The notes under the pieces were generated by a model. It was not told the DNA's origin. It made no database searches and saw nothing but the letters and a program-made list of their open reading frames with translations. A stretch of 64,000 nt of DNA, taken from NCBI GenBank assembly GCA_037951105.1, contig JBAMJV010000877.1:54998-118997 (forward strand), read 5' to 3'. The position numbers and the translations under genes were made by a program. How positions within the stretch are numbered: position 1 is the first letter of the stretch; each line of letters starts with the position of its first letter. Origin of the DNA: Echinarachnius parma. Lineage: Eukaryota > Echinodermata > Echinoidea > Clypeasteroida > Echinarachniidae. Positions 10,729-21,838 of this stretch are shown piece after piece.

Positions 10729-12424
10729 CAGTGGCGTAGCTACGGGGGGGGGGGGGCACGGGGGGCACGTGCCCCGCAATCGTTTGGCAAAAAAAAAAAA
10801 AAAAATGACGACCCGACATGAAGCCAAATGTGTCTACAATGTATATCATTCATTATTATCACGTTTTATTTAATGTGTGATAATAATCATTATCAACGAT
10901 AATAACCAAGAACATAACAGTCGTTCCCTAGTACTAGCAATAGCGCACCTATATCAGTTTGAAGAATCCTTCCAATATAGCGCCTTATGCAAATTTTCAG
11001 TCCCGTGCGCGAGGATCGACGCTCACCGCATTTCAGAAGACATAGAGCGCGTATAGGCCTAACAAACTTCCTTGCATGGTAAATCGTTTATCATACCAAG
11101 GGCCCTTTTAGGATCTTGAATCTGCCTCCCGCTTTTATAGATAATTTTGACGCCTTCATGCAGGCTATAAAGGCGCATAGCTGCACTACGTAGTCCTAAA
11201 TGTCTAGGTAAAGACAAACTTCTTTTACTAATTTCCTCACTCCAAATGCACCCGTTCCATTAATTCATGATGCATAATCTAGGCATATTGTTGACGATCA
11301 TGATTGAAGGAGCACCAGTCATCTTCTCCAGAGTCGATATCTGCATCAGTTGAGCATAGGCCTACTGAAACTAATTCAAAGGACCCGAGCATAGCTGGGT
11401 TTTTTTTAGTTTGAAAAGGACTGTAAATCTTAATTTTTGCCGCGCGCTTCGCGCGCATATTCTGAAATACTGATATATACGAAATTTATTAGACCCTCAT
11501 CTATCATGTCTATAGCACACTATCATCGGAAAATAAAATAATTTGAAATAATATATCTTTTAGTAAATTCGGTCCATATGCGCTGAATGCAAATAAAATT
11601 GGAATATTATGTCCCCCACATTAGAAAGGGGAGGAGATTGTCCCCCTCCTTTGTCATTAAGTATGTTTGGTTCCATACTTATATACTTTATATTACGTGA
11701 AATTTCTGTCTTAGGTGTGCACCAAATCGCACGATTTCAGGCCCTATTGTGGGAGGGGGACACCCCCTCCCACACCCTCCCCCAATCGGTCGCTTCGCTT
11801 CCTCGCAATGTCTCCCCTCCACTTTTGCTTAGTTCCATTGGAGCTCAATGCCCTAGACTATATCGATGGCTCTATAGTATACAGGATCACGTGGATCCAT
11901 CTCACGGGCTTAATCTTTCCTCGCTATTACCGTTTTAAAATACGTAACGAGTAGATTCACTATTATATACCATTTTAACACCCATGATTAAGACAATGAT
12001 AAAGACAATAATGACCATACTTCTACAGTGATATTTTAAACACCAATTTCAAAAATTTCAAAAAAATTGGGAGGGGGTGAACCCCCTCCCACACCCTCCC
12101 CCAAATAAATGTAGACAAGCATACGGCGTGAGAGTATTTGAGTCTGGTGTGTGTGTGTACACGTAGGTTTGATTGTGTGTGTATACTTTATCATGAGGGA
12201 AATGATTTCTTTAATTCAGTGTTATCAAATTTCCTTCCAAGGTATGCACCAAATTGCATTATTTCAAGTAAAAATTTGCAAAAGCTCCCTACCGTGGGAG
12301 GGGGGACACCCCCCTCCCACACCCTCCCCCCCCCCTCTGGCGCTACGCGCCCTCGGGCTTGGTCGCTCCGCTCCCTCGCAGCTGTGCCCCCCCCCCCAAT
12401 CACTTGACCCTCGCTACGCCACTG
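10729..12424. mobile_element. hAT-type non-autonomous element 1, 8-bp target duplication
   Basis: 1,696-bp insertion inside the minisatellite. Terminal inverted repeats begin CAGTGGCGTAGC on both sides. The 8-bp AAACTCGG is duplicated at 10,721-10,728 and 12,425-12,432, the length expected of hAT transposases. The interior has G/C runs, a 'gcgcgcttcgcgcgc' palindrome and a stretch (11,380-11,990) shared in reverse with 36,000-36,650. No transposase ORF is seen. Confidence 0.85.
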
Positions 12425-12485
12425 AAACTCGGAGCAACTCGGAGCAACTCGGCACAATTCGGAGCAACTCGGCACAACTCGCAAA
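12425..12485. repeat. Minisatellite remainder right of the hAT element
   Basis: Short continuation of the actcggagcaa array, ending in 'cacaactcgcaaagggggtcacaat'; the same exit sequence follows the array at 18,370. Confidence 0.85.
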
Positions 12486-12585
12486 GGGGGTCACAATAAT
12501 TCAAACATATGAAATATTGAAACATTGAAATATTGACCCAAAGAAGAATACTAAAATGAATTTCTTTTTTTTTAATAATGTGTAA

Positions 12586-12852
12586 GGTGGTGTCTCCTTC
12601 ATTTTGTGACGAGGTATCGTCTCCATCAGAGTCGTTGTGTTCACTATCGATAGATTCGCTATCGCTTCTTTCCAAGGCTCCCGCATTGATCATCGTATCC
12701 TCGGTAAACCGTTTTTTATGACAACCTTCATTGTACATTTCATGTTCATTATTATCCATTGTAGAACCCTCTTCTGCATGGATAGTTTCAATGTGTCTTG
12801 TCAAATTATACTGTCTGCTGAACATTTTGTGACACAGTGGACAGGTATGCAT
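12586..12852 (-). pseudogene. C2H2 zinc-finger gene fragment carried by a repeat
   Basis: The minus-strand frame begins MHTCPLCHKMFSRQYNLTRH and continues IETIH, a textbook C-x2-C-x12-H-x4-H finger at residues 4-25. An acidic Ser/Asp-rich tail follows (residues ~60-89). Past residue ~89 the frame runs into minisatellite DNA and loses protein character. A second copy of its start is at 10,225-10,310. It may be a captured host exon or the N-terminus of an element protein; the single finger does not decide the family. Confidence 0.5.
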
Positions 12853-13049
12853 TTTGACCGATGAGGTAAAATTAATGTTTGCTCTTTGAACGCTTGTTAG
12901 TGATTAACAAGGAATGTACAAAGTTATTCATTGATATATTGACGAGTTAGATTTGAAATCTGTCAAGTCACTGTTTGCTAGCATGAGTGCTCAGTCATCC
13001 CTACTCGCATGATTGATCATGGCACTTACACGACTGCCCATATAACAAT

Positions 13050-13680
13050 GATACGTTGGCCCATCGTTGGCCCAATGTAGGCGGTCATGTTGGCCCAACG
13101 TCAAAACGTGACGTCTAGCCCACGTCATTCTTGCCGCTGGGCCCTCGTTGGCCCAACCCCCATACGCCAACGTCAATTGCCAATGTTGAGCCAACGTTTG
13201 CCCAACCATTTATTTTGCTATTTCTGACGTCAAGCCAACATTGAGCCGACTAAACCCCAACGTTAATACGACTATATAAGTCAATGTCGGGCCAACGTTA
13301 AAACGTGACGTTTGGCCCACGTCATTCTTGCCGCTGGGCCCTCGTTGGCCCAACCCCCATAAGCCAACGTCTTGCTACGATGTTGAGCCAACGTTTGCCC
13401 AACCTTTTATTTTGCTATTTCTGACGTCAAGCCAACATTGAGCCAACTAAACCCCAACGCTGATACGACTTTATAAGTCAATGTCGGGCCAACGTAAAAA
13501 CGTGACGTTCGGCCCACGTCATTCTTGCCGCTGGGCCCTCGTTGGCCCAACCCCACAAGCCAACGTCGTACAAGTGTTGGGCCAACGTTTTCCCGACCCT
13601 TGCCCAACCTTTCAGTTGGCTACTTATGACATCGGGCCAACGTTTAGCCAACCTTGAGCCAACCTTTAGCCAACAATACG
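13050..13680. repeat. Left array of element 1, ~198-bp units
   Basis: About three units. The landmark 'aaaacgtgacgt' recurs near 13,103, 13,301 and 13,499, giving a ~198-bp period. Each unit is filled with 'gttggcccaac' and 'gccaacgtt' words. Open frames of 66-72 codons here are by-products of the repeat. Confidence 0.85.
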
Positions 13681-14757
13681 AAAACTAAAAAATTGATAAG
13701 ATAAAAGATTGATAGGCTGCATGGTGTTACAAATTCTACCCTACCTTCATGCAAACACTATTCCTACATCCTTATCCTACACCTAATCCTATACCTATCA
13801 TTCTAACCTATCATATCCTATCGTCTTATCAACATACTATACAATCGACTTCCTATGCATACTATGTACATTTGTTAGTGGTTAGTAATTGTCAAGAGTA
13901 GATTGAGAGTATATTCTAAAATAATTAGCCTTTGAATCATATTCATAACACTATATTCAGGTGTCATTTATAGTTTTATAAATTATATAGAAAAACAAGG
14001 ACATGATAACACTGTTTTCAATACAAATAATAGCAAAAATAGCAATTTTTCTGTTCACTATATGATCGTTTATATTCGATCATGAACCCCGATAATAATT
14101 CTGCGTTGAGCCAACGTCGGCCCAACGTCGGCCCACTTACGACGCATTGGGATCGATTGCGAAACCAACCTTTACCGATCATAAATCACTAATTAATAGA
14201 TGTATCAAAGTGAATAAAGAGGGGACTGTGCAAAGGGGCTTTGCACCCCTAATATTTTGTTAATAACATTTCATTTAATTGTATTAATTTACCAATTCAA
14301 CAAAATCATATAATGTACAATATTTCACAATTTCCCGTCATTTAGGACAGACATTGCATAGTATGTTAGTCAAAACTAGCCCTTGAATAACTATAAGCAA
14401 TACAAGTATATAATATACATTATATTATCGATAATATTACAACAATCCAGAATGTTCTAAAAAGGTTTTCATACATTGTTGGTAGAACATAATTAAAATA
14501 TATTTTAATCATTGTACAATTTACGAAATCCATATCGTGACATCGTACATTTTAAGTCACATGGAGGTTCATCTAAAATTACTGCCCCAATGTATGAAAT
14601 GGACTGTTTCCCTATATCTGTCTTGATTTAGCTATCTTGCATTTTGTTAATCAATTTTCCCCGTGAAATGTATAGCAGTGGTTAATCTTTTGTTCGTAAT
14701 ATTCGTATCTATATTACTACAAATGAAGTACAATCCACTTCATCAATGATGTGTTCA
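13681..14757. other. AT-rich interior of element 1, no gene
   Basis: Contains a CCTAT/CCTAA-rich strand-biased tract (13,725-13,860), a short cluster of gccaacgtcggcc words at 14,105-14,135 and a perfect 8-bp hairpin GTGCAAAG-GGG-CTTTGCAC at about 14,229-14,247. No coding sequence. Confidence 0.6.
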
Positions 14758-15328
14758 TTAAAAGGATAGTTGAGTTTTTGTAAAGAGAGTTCAGCTTTGG
14801 TTAACCTGAGTGTTATTAACTAAAACCTGCATCATTACATTACAAACTGACAGTTATAACTTACTCCACCATGCTCGAAAGGAATAACACAACACATTAC
14901 AAACGACTAAGTAAAAAGCATGTTCCCATTAAAAAAGAGACGTTAAAACTCAAAAGGACGCTCTTTAAAAACCTATTGGTTTTAAAAGGTCTTTACAAAT
15001 AAAATGTTGTGCATGTCATGATTTGTTGAAATAGTGATTAGATAGAGAGATAATCAACAATTATTTAAAAACATCTTTAATAGTACCTTTTTAAAAAGGA
15101 GAAGCAATTTTTTAAATTTGTTAGCGGCCGGTTCAAAGTTATATTTTGTGTTCCCGAACATTTTTAAAATGTTATGTTAATGGATATCTCAGGCATTTCT
15201 GAACCAATTTTGATCAAATTAAGTTAATATTCTGTCATTACAATTGTATGCTCTTTCAAATTTGACACTCCGTTTTTTTTATTATCTCACACAAATCTAT
15301 ACCAAAACTCAACTCAACTAACCTTTAA
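14758..15328. mobile_element. TTAA-flanked MITE, family 3, nested in element 1
   Basis: Starts TTAAAAGGATAGTTGAGTTT and ends with the inverted ACTCAACTAACCTTTAA. It is about 571 bp and non-coding, matching the copies at 2,541 and 37,607, here with more substitutions. Confidence 0.75.
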
Positions 15329-16190
15329 TACGAATCCTTGATACCAAAAAACATTTTGTCGGTAACGATTTCTATATAAAAAGCATGAATTTGGTCTAAT
15401 ATATTTTCTTTACACCTATATGAAATGCGGCAATATTTGACCTCATTACATTTAACTCTATGTGTAAATCCTCTCTAAAAAGTGCGAAACCGGCTAGAAT
15501 CATCTGCAAACAATCCCAAATGGAAATAATAAAGTAGGTTTGGAAATCGTTTGTATATGAGGAAAAACGCTGGTTCCACTACAGATCATTTTGAAACTAC
15601 ACATGTAATCGGTAATCGAGAAGAAAAAAACATCATAAGTTATAGTGATATCGGATAAATACCCCTTGACCACGGGCACCGAGTGGGATGTGTGCAAAGT
15701 CTATGCGAATTTCATGAAGTTGTAGGGAAAAGTGTTGTTAGTCCTTTGCGAAATCTAAAAAGATTCTGTTTGTAACACTTCCTGCACTTTTGTCACTGAT
15801 ACGTACACAGTTGATGAATTAAATTGATCAATGCTATAAACTTCGCAGTGGTGTTCATACAATAATAACATAACTTGAACCGTACAAAAAATTGTAGACG
15901 TGGTGTGGTAAAATGTTCGCGTTCTCGTTTGTCCTTAATTAAGCAAGACAATTAATCCAATATTGCTGCGCTCTACCAATTTACCCTGTAGGAGTAGAAC
16001 GTGTATGTAATTGTACTTAATTGTATATCGTGTGGATTGATTGTGAGTGTGTCCGATGACCCCCGATGACCAGGGTAATAATATCATTAAATTAGGCGCT
16101 ATATAAATCGAAACATTATTATTATCTTATTTTTATTGTCATTATATAATTTCATCAAACGATTATTTGGCTGCACATTCGTGAATGCTA
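15329..16190. other. No gene seen (interior of element 1)
   Basis: AT-rich DNA with one 65-codon minus-strand frame (15,500-15,697) that has no recognisable motif. Confidence 0.5.
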
Positions 16191-16579
16191 CCCAACTAAC
16201 AATTGAACGTTTTCTGAACGTTCTAAACAGGTTCAAAGTTGGTTATTTGGACGTTATGTGAAAACGTTTTTAAAACGTGTATTTGTGGAAGGTTGAAAAC
16301 GTTTTTAGAACGTTCCAAATGGACGTTTTTAAATCGTTGTTTAAACGTTAGAAAAAACAACAAAAAACCTTTCAATGTATTTGATTTGAAGTGCAAGTAC
16401 CAGCAGAAAACCTGTCGGACGCTGGAGACGTTTTAAGAACGTTTTTTAAACGTTGATTAAAGACGAAGATCTACTTGACCTAATAAAAAAGTTTTGTAAA
16501 CGTTTTGTAAACGTTGATTAAAGACGAAGACCTATGTGACCTAATACAAACGTTTTGTAAATGTTTTGTGTTTGCTGGG
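16191..16579. mobile_element. Small CCCA-ended element 3, nested (389 bp)
   Basis: Left end CCCAACTAACAATTGAACGT; right end on the other strand CCCAGCAAACACAAAAC. The first 11 bases agree at 9. TA lies directly outside both ends. The inside is a degenerate array of 'aaacgtttt' words including two ~60-bp units (gttgattaaagacgaag at 16,453 and 16,513). It looks like a miniature relative of the 13.0-18.1 and 56.3-60.0 kb elements. Confidence 0.6.
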
Positions 16580-16789
16580 TAGTGCCCGTAATTAATGTAC
16601 TCGGGTGTCTATTCACGAAAGCTTATGCGTATGCACTTATTCGGAATTTGAAAGACCGATTCCAACGATTACACGGCAATGCGTGAATTTGAATGATTTC
16701 GATTGAAAAAGTGTCAAATTGAGCGGGAAAATGTTATGATTAATAAGAAGTATTCATCATATGTATCATAACTGTTGCTATCAGTTCGT

Positions 16790-17900
16790 CGTTGGCCAAA
16801 TCTCATTCAACCAATCAATAACGACACTACGTAGTAGGCGAAACTTTGGCCTAACGCTGGCTTGCCTACCGTCGAAATGTGGTTGTTTGTTAAAGGTTGG
16901 TTTGACGTCAGCTACCAACCAATATCGAACGCCATTCATTAACCCAATTACCAAGTAGGCGAAACGTTGGCTTAACGTTGGCTTGCCTAGTGCCGAAATG
17001 TGATTGTTTTGTAAAACGTTGGTCTGACGTCAATTAGCCAACCAATTTCCAACGCCACTCATTGACCAAATGTTGTAGTAGGATGAAGCGGTGGCCCAAC
17101 GTTGGCTTGCCTACTGTCGACATGTGGTTGTTTGTCAAATGTTGGTTTGACGTCAGCTAGCCAACCAATATCAAACGTCGCTCATTGACCGAATGTTGTA
17201 GTAGGCGAAACGTTGGACTAACGTTGGCTTGCCCACCGTCGAAATGTGGTTTTTTGTTAAAGGTTGGTTAGACGTCAGCTAGCCAACCAATATCCAACGT
17301 CGCTCATTGACCGAATGTTGTAGTAGGCGAAACGTTGGCCTAACGTTGGCTTGCCTCCGTCGTAATGTGGTTGTTTGTCAAACGTTGGTTTGACGTCAGC
17401 TAGCCAACCAATATCGAACGCCATTCATTGACGTAATTACGTAGTAGGCGAAAAACGTTGACTTAACGTTGGCTTGCCTATTGTCGAAATGTGGTTGTAT
17501 GTCAAACGTTGGTTTGACGTCAACTAGCCAACCAATATCTAACGCCACTCATTGACCGAATGTTGTAGTCGGCGAAACGTTGGCCCAACGTTGGCTTACA
17601 TACCGTCGTAATGTGGTTGTGTATTAAACGTTGGTCTGACGTTAACAAGCCAACCAATATCCTACGCAAGTCATTGACACAATGTCGTAGTAGGCGAAAC
17701 GTTGGTATAACGTTGGCTTGCCTACCGTCGAAATGTGGTTGTTTGCCAAACGTTAGTACGACGTCAGCTAGCCAACCAAGATCCAACGCCGCTCATCGAC
17801 ACAATGTCGTAGTAGGCGAAACGTTGGCCCAACGTTTGTTTTTCGACCATAGAAATATGATTGTTCGTCCAACTATCACCCAACGTTGTTTCAACGTACA
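16790..17900. repeat. Right array of element 1, ~122-bp units
   Basis: About nine units marked by 'gtagtaggcgaaacgttgg', recurring near 16,831, 16,953, 17,199, 17,322, 17,442, 17,566, 17,688 and 17,811. Each unit contains the palindrome-like 'aacgttggcttgcc' and 'tgacgtcagctagccaacc'. Frames of 88-153 codons here are repeat-derived. Confidence 0.85.
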
Positions 17901-18174
17901 TTTGCCAATCAGTTTGCCAACAGTCAACAGACAACGTTGGCTTAACGTTGTTTTAACGTCAGCTCGCCGACTGCAAAGATGTGGTTGTAAATTTACCTTA
18001 GGCCAACGTTGGCTTAACGTTGTTTTGCCAACCGCGACGGTGCCGACTATAGACTACGTTGGGCCAACGTAGCATTGTTATCTGGGTGATAAGTGTACTC
18101 ACCTTGCAAGATTGAAGTTGTTATCACCTAGACAGAATGATTTTCGCAGAGGTCGTAATATGGCTCGTAGCATC

Positions 18175-18385
18175 TCGGAACAATTCGGAGCAACTCGGAG
18201 TAAACTCGGAACAACTCGGAGCAACTTGGAGTAAACTCGGAGCAACTCGGAGTAAACTCGGAGCAACTCGGAGTAAACTCGGAGCAACTCGGAGTAAAAC
18301 TCAGAGCAACTCGGAGTAAACTCGGAGCAACTCGGAGCAACTCGGCACAATTTGGAGCAACTCGGCACAACTCGCAAAGGGGGTC
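18175..18385. repeat. Minisatellite, ~21-bp unit, right of element 1
   Basis: The same 'cggagcaactcggagtaaa' array, preceded by the same hinge (gacagaatgattttcgcag) as at 10,530 and followed by 'cacaactcgcaaagggggtca'. Element 1 therefore split one repeat unit into 12,425-13,036 and 18,087-18,480. Confidence 0.9.
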
Positions 18386-18539
18386 ACAATAATTCAAACA
18401 TATGTAATATTGAAACATTGAAATATTGACCCAAAGAAGAATACTAAAATGAATTTCGTTTTTTGTAATAATTTGTAAGGTGGTCTTCATCAAACTGGTT
18501 GAAAAACACAAACTGACTGTTGCTCAACCTGCACAAATT

Positions 18540-19922
18540 GGGCTTGGTACGAACAGTCACGTCACGTTCACGTTCACGTCACGTGAAGGTTTTGTACCTT
18601 TTGTGAAACAGGTCACCCAAATCTACCAAGTGTCACGTTCAGGTTCTGTACCTTTTGTGAAACAGGTCACCCAAATCTACGAAGTGTTGGGTTACGTGAC
18701 CCAACAGTTTGTAGATATACTATATGCAATTCATGAAAGCTCACGTAAATTGGCGCTTGCGTAAAACAAATTAATGTAAATTGTCGTTGAGAAGAGACTA
18801 ATTCTCGGTAAATTTAATCGTGAACGAACCCGTCCTACCTATACTGTAATATACAATTATAGGCGAACACAGGCCTGGGAGCTGGGGGATGGACACCCCC
18901 TACCCCCATTCCCACCCCCTTACATAATTCAAGAAATGTCTTGGTCTCGGCCTCGAAATTTGTGACCGGTCCTGGTCTCGTCCTCGGCTGCGGTCATTTT
19001 CTACGGACACCCCTTACCCACACTCCCCCCGCTTACTTCAATTTGTCTGACGAAATATTCCCCCCCCCCCTACACCCACCCCTTGAAAAAATCCTGGGTA
19101 CGCCACTGCCTACAAGTAGCTAGTTCGAATGTCAAATAGCCTACATTAATTGATTTATTTAATATTGATTGGTTGGTGTGATTGTTTCATTATAATGATT
19201 GACTGATTATTTGATTGTTTATTAGATTAAATGACTGACTTATAGATTGACTCGATTCAATAACCATAAATAAACACTATTAATCAAATCATTGTTTTAT
19301 TACTTTTAAACTCATTGATCACTGCTGCCAGTCACTCACTCACTCACTCACTTTCACAGGCACGCACATTCAACGCCGTTAAGGGCCAGTACGCGCAGAC
19401 GTCGAGCACGGGAACTTCAGGCGTATGCGAACTGAATTGTCCGCTGCGTGTAGCAATTCAGCTGGAAATCAACATTTGCCAAAATCCACGCACGACACGT
19501 CTTTAGAAATACTCCAATAACAAGACAAATAATGCAAGTGGTATGGTTGTACATTACCTAAATGACAGAACTGCATATTATCGTCTCAGATTACTCTGAA
19601 TTATGCACGTACATATTATAAACATAATGATTGAAAAGATTTGATAAGGGGGTATCGGCATTTTCGTCGACATTTTTAAATCTCTTTGTGCGTGTATGTC
19701 TAGTCTTAGTAACAAGCGTTTGCAATTTAAAAAATCTTGATTAAACGCTCACGTCACGATTTGGTTAACGCGACACTTCGAGTTTTACCGGCATGGAAAA
19801 CGACAAATTGTTGGGTCACTTTACCCAACACTTCGTAGATTTGGGTGACCTGTTTCACAAAAGGTACAGAACCGTTCACGTGATGTGAACGTGAACGTGA
19901 CGTGACTGTTCGTACCAAGCCC
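18540..19922. mobile_element. Foldback element with GGGCTTGG ends and 7-bp target duplication
   Basis: Inverted ends GGGCTTGGTACGAACAGTCA, near-identical for over 100 bp and rich in 'gttcacgt' words. ACAAATT is present on both sides (18,533-18,539 and 19,923-19,929). The sequence around 10,215 (acaatttgtgcaggttg) is the uninterrupted site. A perfect dyad 'gttgggttacgtgacccaac' sits at 18,687-18,706. The interior holds C-rich hAT-like debris (18,880-19,110). A partial copy is at 51,240-51,430. It is non-coding. Confidence 0.75.
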
Positions 19923-19994
19923 ACAAATTGTATGATAAAAGTTATAATCAACCAGACACAATGATTTGCACAGAGGTCGTAATATCAGGAATTG

Positions 19995-20180
19995 GAGAAA
20001 CTCAGACCAACTCGGAGTAAACTCGGAGCAACTCGGAGTAAACTCAGAGCAACTCGGAGTAAACTCGGAGCAACTCGGAGCAACTCGGAGTAAACTCGGA
20101 GCAACTCGGAGTAAACTCGGAGCAACTCGGAGTAAACTCGAAGCAACTCGGCACAACTCGGAACAACTCGGACAGCTCGA
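19995..20180. repeat. Minisatellite in the right arm
   Basis: Mirror of the 9,965-10,160 array. Confidence 0.9.
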
Positions 20181-20630
20181 AAAGAGGTCAGAATAATTCA
20201 AACATATCTGAAATATTTACCCGAGCTTGGATCGGCTTTACAAAACTACATGAAAATCACTTTACATATAATAAATAAGGATCATTACCCTCAATGTAAT
20301 TTGAGACTCGATATTCTCAACAAGGGGAGCAGGACATGTTCAAACATGTTTGCCATTATCGTCGAAGAAGGATACTCGAACTGCATTTCCCACTAATTAA
20401 CACCCCTTTGTTCGTGACGTCGTCATCGGAAGTGACTCACTTCCGACTAATTAACACCTCGCTAATGTGTTACTTCCCCCCTATAACAGTGGGTATATCT
20501 TCTGGCATGTAGCCATACAACTATGGTAGCTTAAAGAGAAAGTTTCCAAAACATCTATTTACCTTTAATTATGTTCTCTTCCAGCACCAGTCAAACATAA
20601 TTACATGCAAATACGACCAACATTGCCCCT

Positions 20631-21026
20631 TTAAAGGGACTTAGTAACATTGTCCAAATCCTCAAAATAAAATTGTAATTCTAGCGGTTCCTTTATACCT
20701 TGTTGTATTCGTATTAACAATAAAATCATGGGACAGCTTTCGGTTTTTCAAATTTCCCTTTCATTACAAAGATATGTATGATTGAAGTATTTAGATAAGA
20801 AAATCTCCGGGCGAGATTTTCATCCCTGTACAAAGTGATTGCAGTGAGTTGGTGAATATCGCCCAATATCACTTTGCAATTTCGCTCATTACTTGGCCAT
20901 ACATTGTCCATTTGACCTGAAATTTTCACACAATACCCTGAGGACATATGAGATAACAACAGTATACATTGCATCAACCATTCATCAGTTTTTGCACATC
21001 TCAACAAAGTTACTAGATCCCTTTAA
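20631..21026. mobile_element. TTAA-flanked MITE, family 1, with an empty site in the other arm
   Basis: 396-bp unit from TTAAAGGGACTTAGTAACAT to AAAGTTACTAGATCCCTTTAA. The left arm at 9,515-9,535 reads (reverse complement) gcccctttaagcatc with one TTAA and no insert, while this arm has the insert between two TTAA copies. This is a direct demonstration of TTAA duplication. Confidence 0.85.
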
Positions 21027-21838
21027 GCATCATTTAAAGTCATTCGCTCTACGGGCTAATCCCTTTCATCGCGTACAGCATGGAAGCTGCCAATGATGTT
21101 TATGAAACTCGGATCGCTTTAAAACGTGACGTCAAACCCGAACTACTCTTTTTGTAGGCTCTCGTTTTGCCTTGTATTTGTGGTTTGTGGTTTGCCTTGA
21201 GTTGAAAAGTCTGAACGTCGTGAAAAATGTAAACATATAAATCACACAATCCGAGCGTCGTTTGACAAGATGTGAACAATCAGTGAATATTTTCAGGCGT
21301 TTTACTATAACAATGTAGCAAATTCTATAGCGAATTAACACGGACCAAGTTTCATGTGCGTCATCGAATTTGGGGAAAGTCACGGTTTCACATAGCGCCT
21401 TTTGTGTATTCACAGTCTTATTTCACACGGCATATCATGGCGTCTGGAAATTAGGTAACGAGCAACGATCTTGTGTTATTTGAACTAACGACTAAAGAAA
21501 TCTTTTCACTCAGAAGAGGAAGTTGAGTATAAAAAATAATACCATAAGTGTGCATGAGGTTGCATGACGCCATAATGGTCGTTATACTTGTTATAAATAA
21601 GATATTTCTGATTTTAATTTACTCGTTGAAGCATGATTCCCATACATTTTTGATGGTTTGCAAGATTATTTGTCGTTGTAAAGACAAAAGAAAATAAAGA
21701 CAACGTTGAACCGTGTCTAATTTAGCAGATGATAATCATATTCACATATATGATGCCGTAAGAGTAAATAATTATAAGCTGGCAAATACTACTACTACAT
21801 CATTTCGAATGTGAGGGAACGCTTCACGATGTTCCGGA

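Larger units (their letters stand above)
13037..18086. mobile_element. CCCAG-ended array-bearing element 1 (5.05 kb)
   Basis: Left end CCCATATAACAATGATACGT; right end reads CCCAGATAACAATGCTACGT on the other strand (25 of 27 terminal bases agree). TG is present directly outside both ends (13,035-13,036 and 18,087-18,088), consistent with a 2-bp duplication. The paralogous DNA at 10,480-10,500 (cgactgctaagtg) is the uninterrupted site. It holds two different ACGTT-rich arrays, a pyrimidine-rich tract (13,720-13,860), a nested MITE and a nested smaller element with the same end type. No transposase recognised. Confidence 0.8.
19923..21838 (-). repeat. Right arm of the large inverted repeat
   Basis: Reverse complement of 8,702-10,217 plus a 395-bp MITE. 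Its outer part is also collinear with 38,456-39,120, linking the inverted repeat to the 39-42 kb duplicate. Confidence 0.75.

Noticed and set aside
17611-18072. 153-codon frame
   Set aside because: Product of the 122-bp tandem array of element 1.
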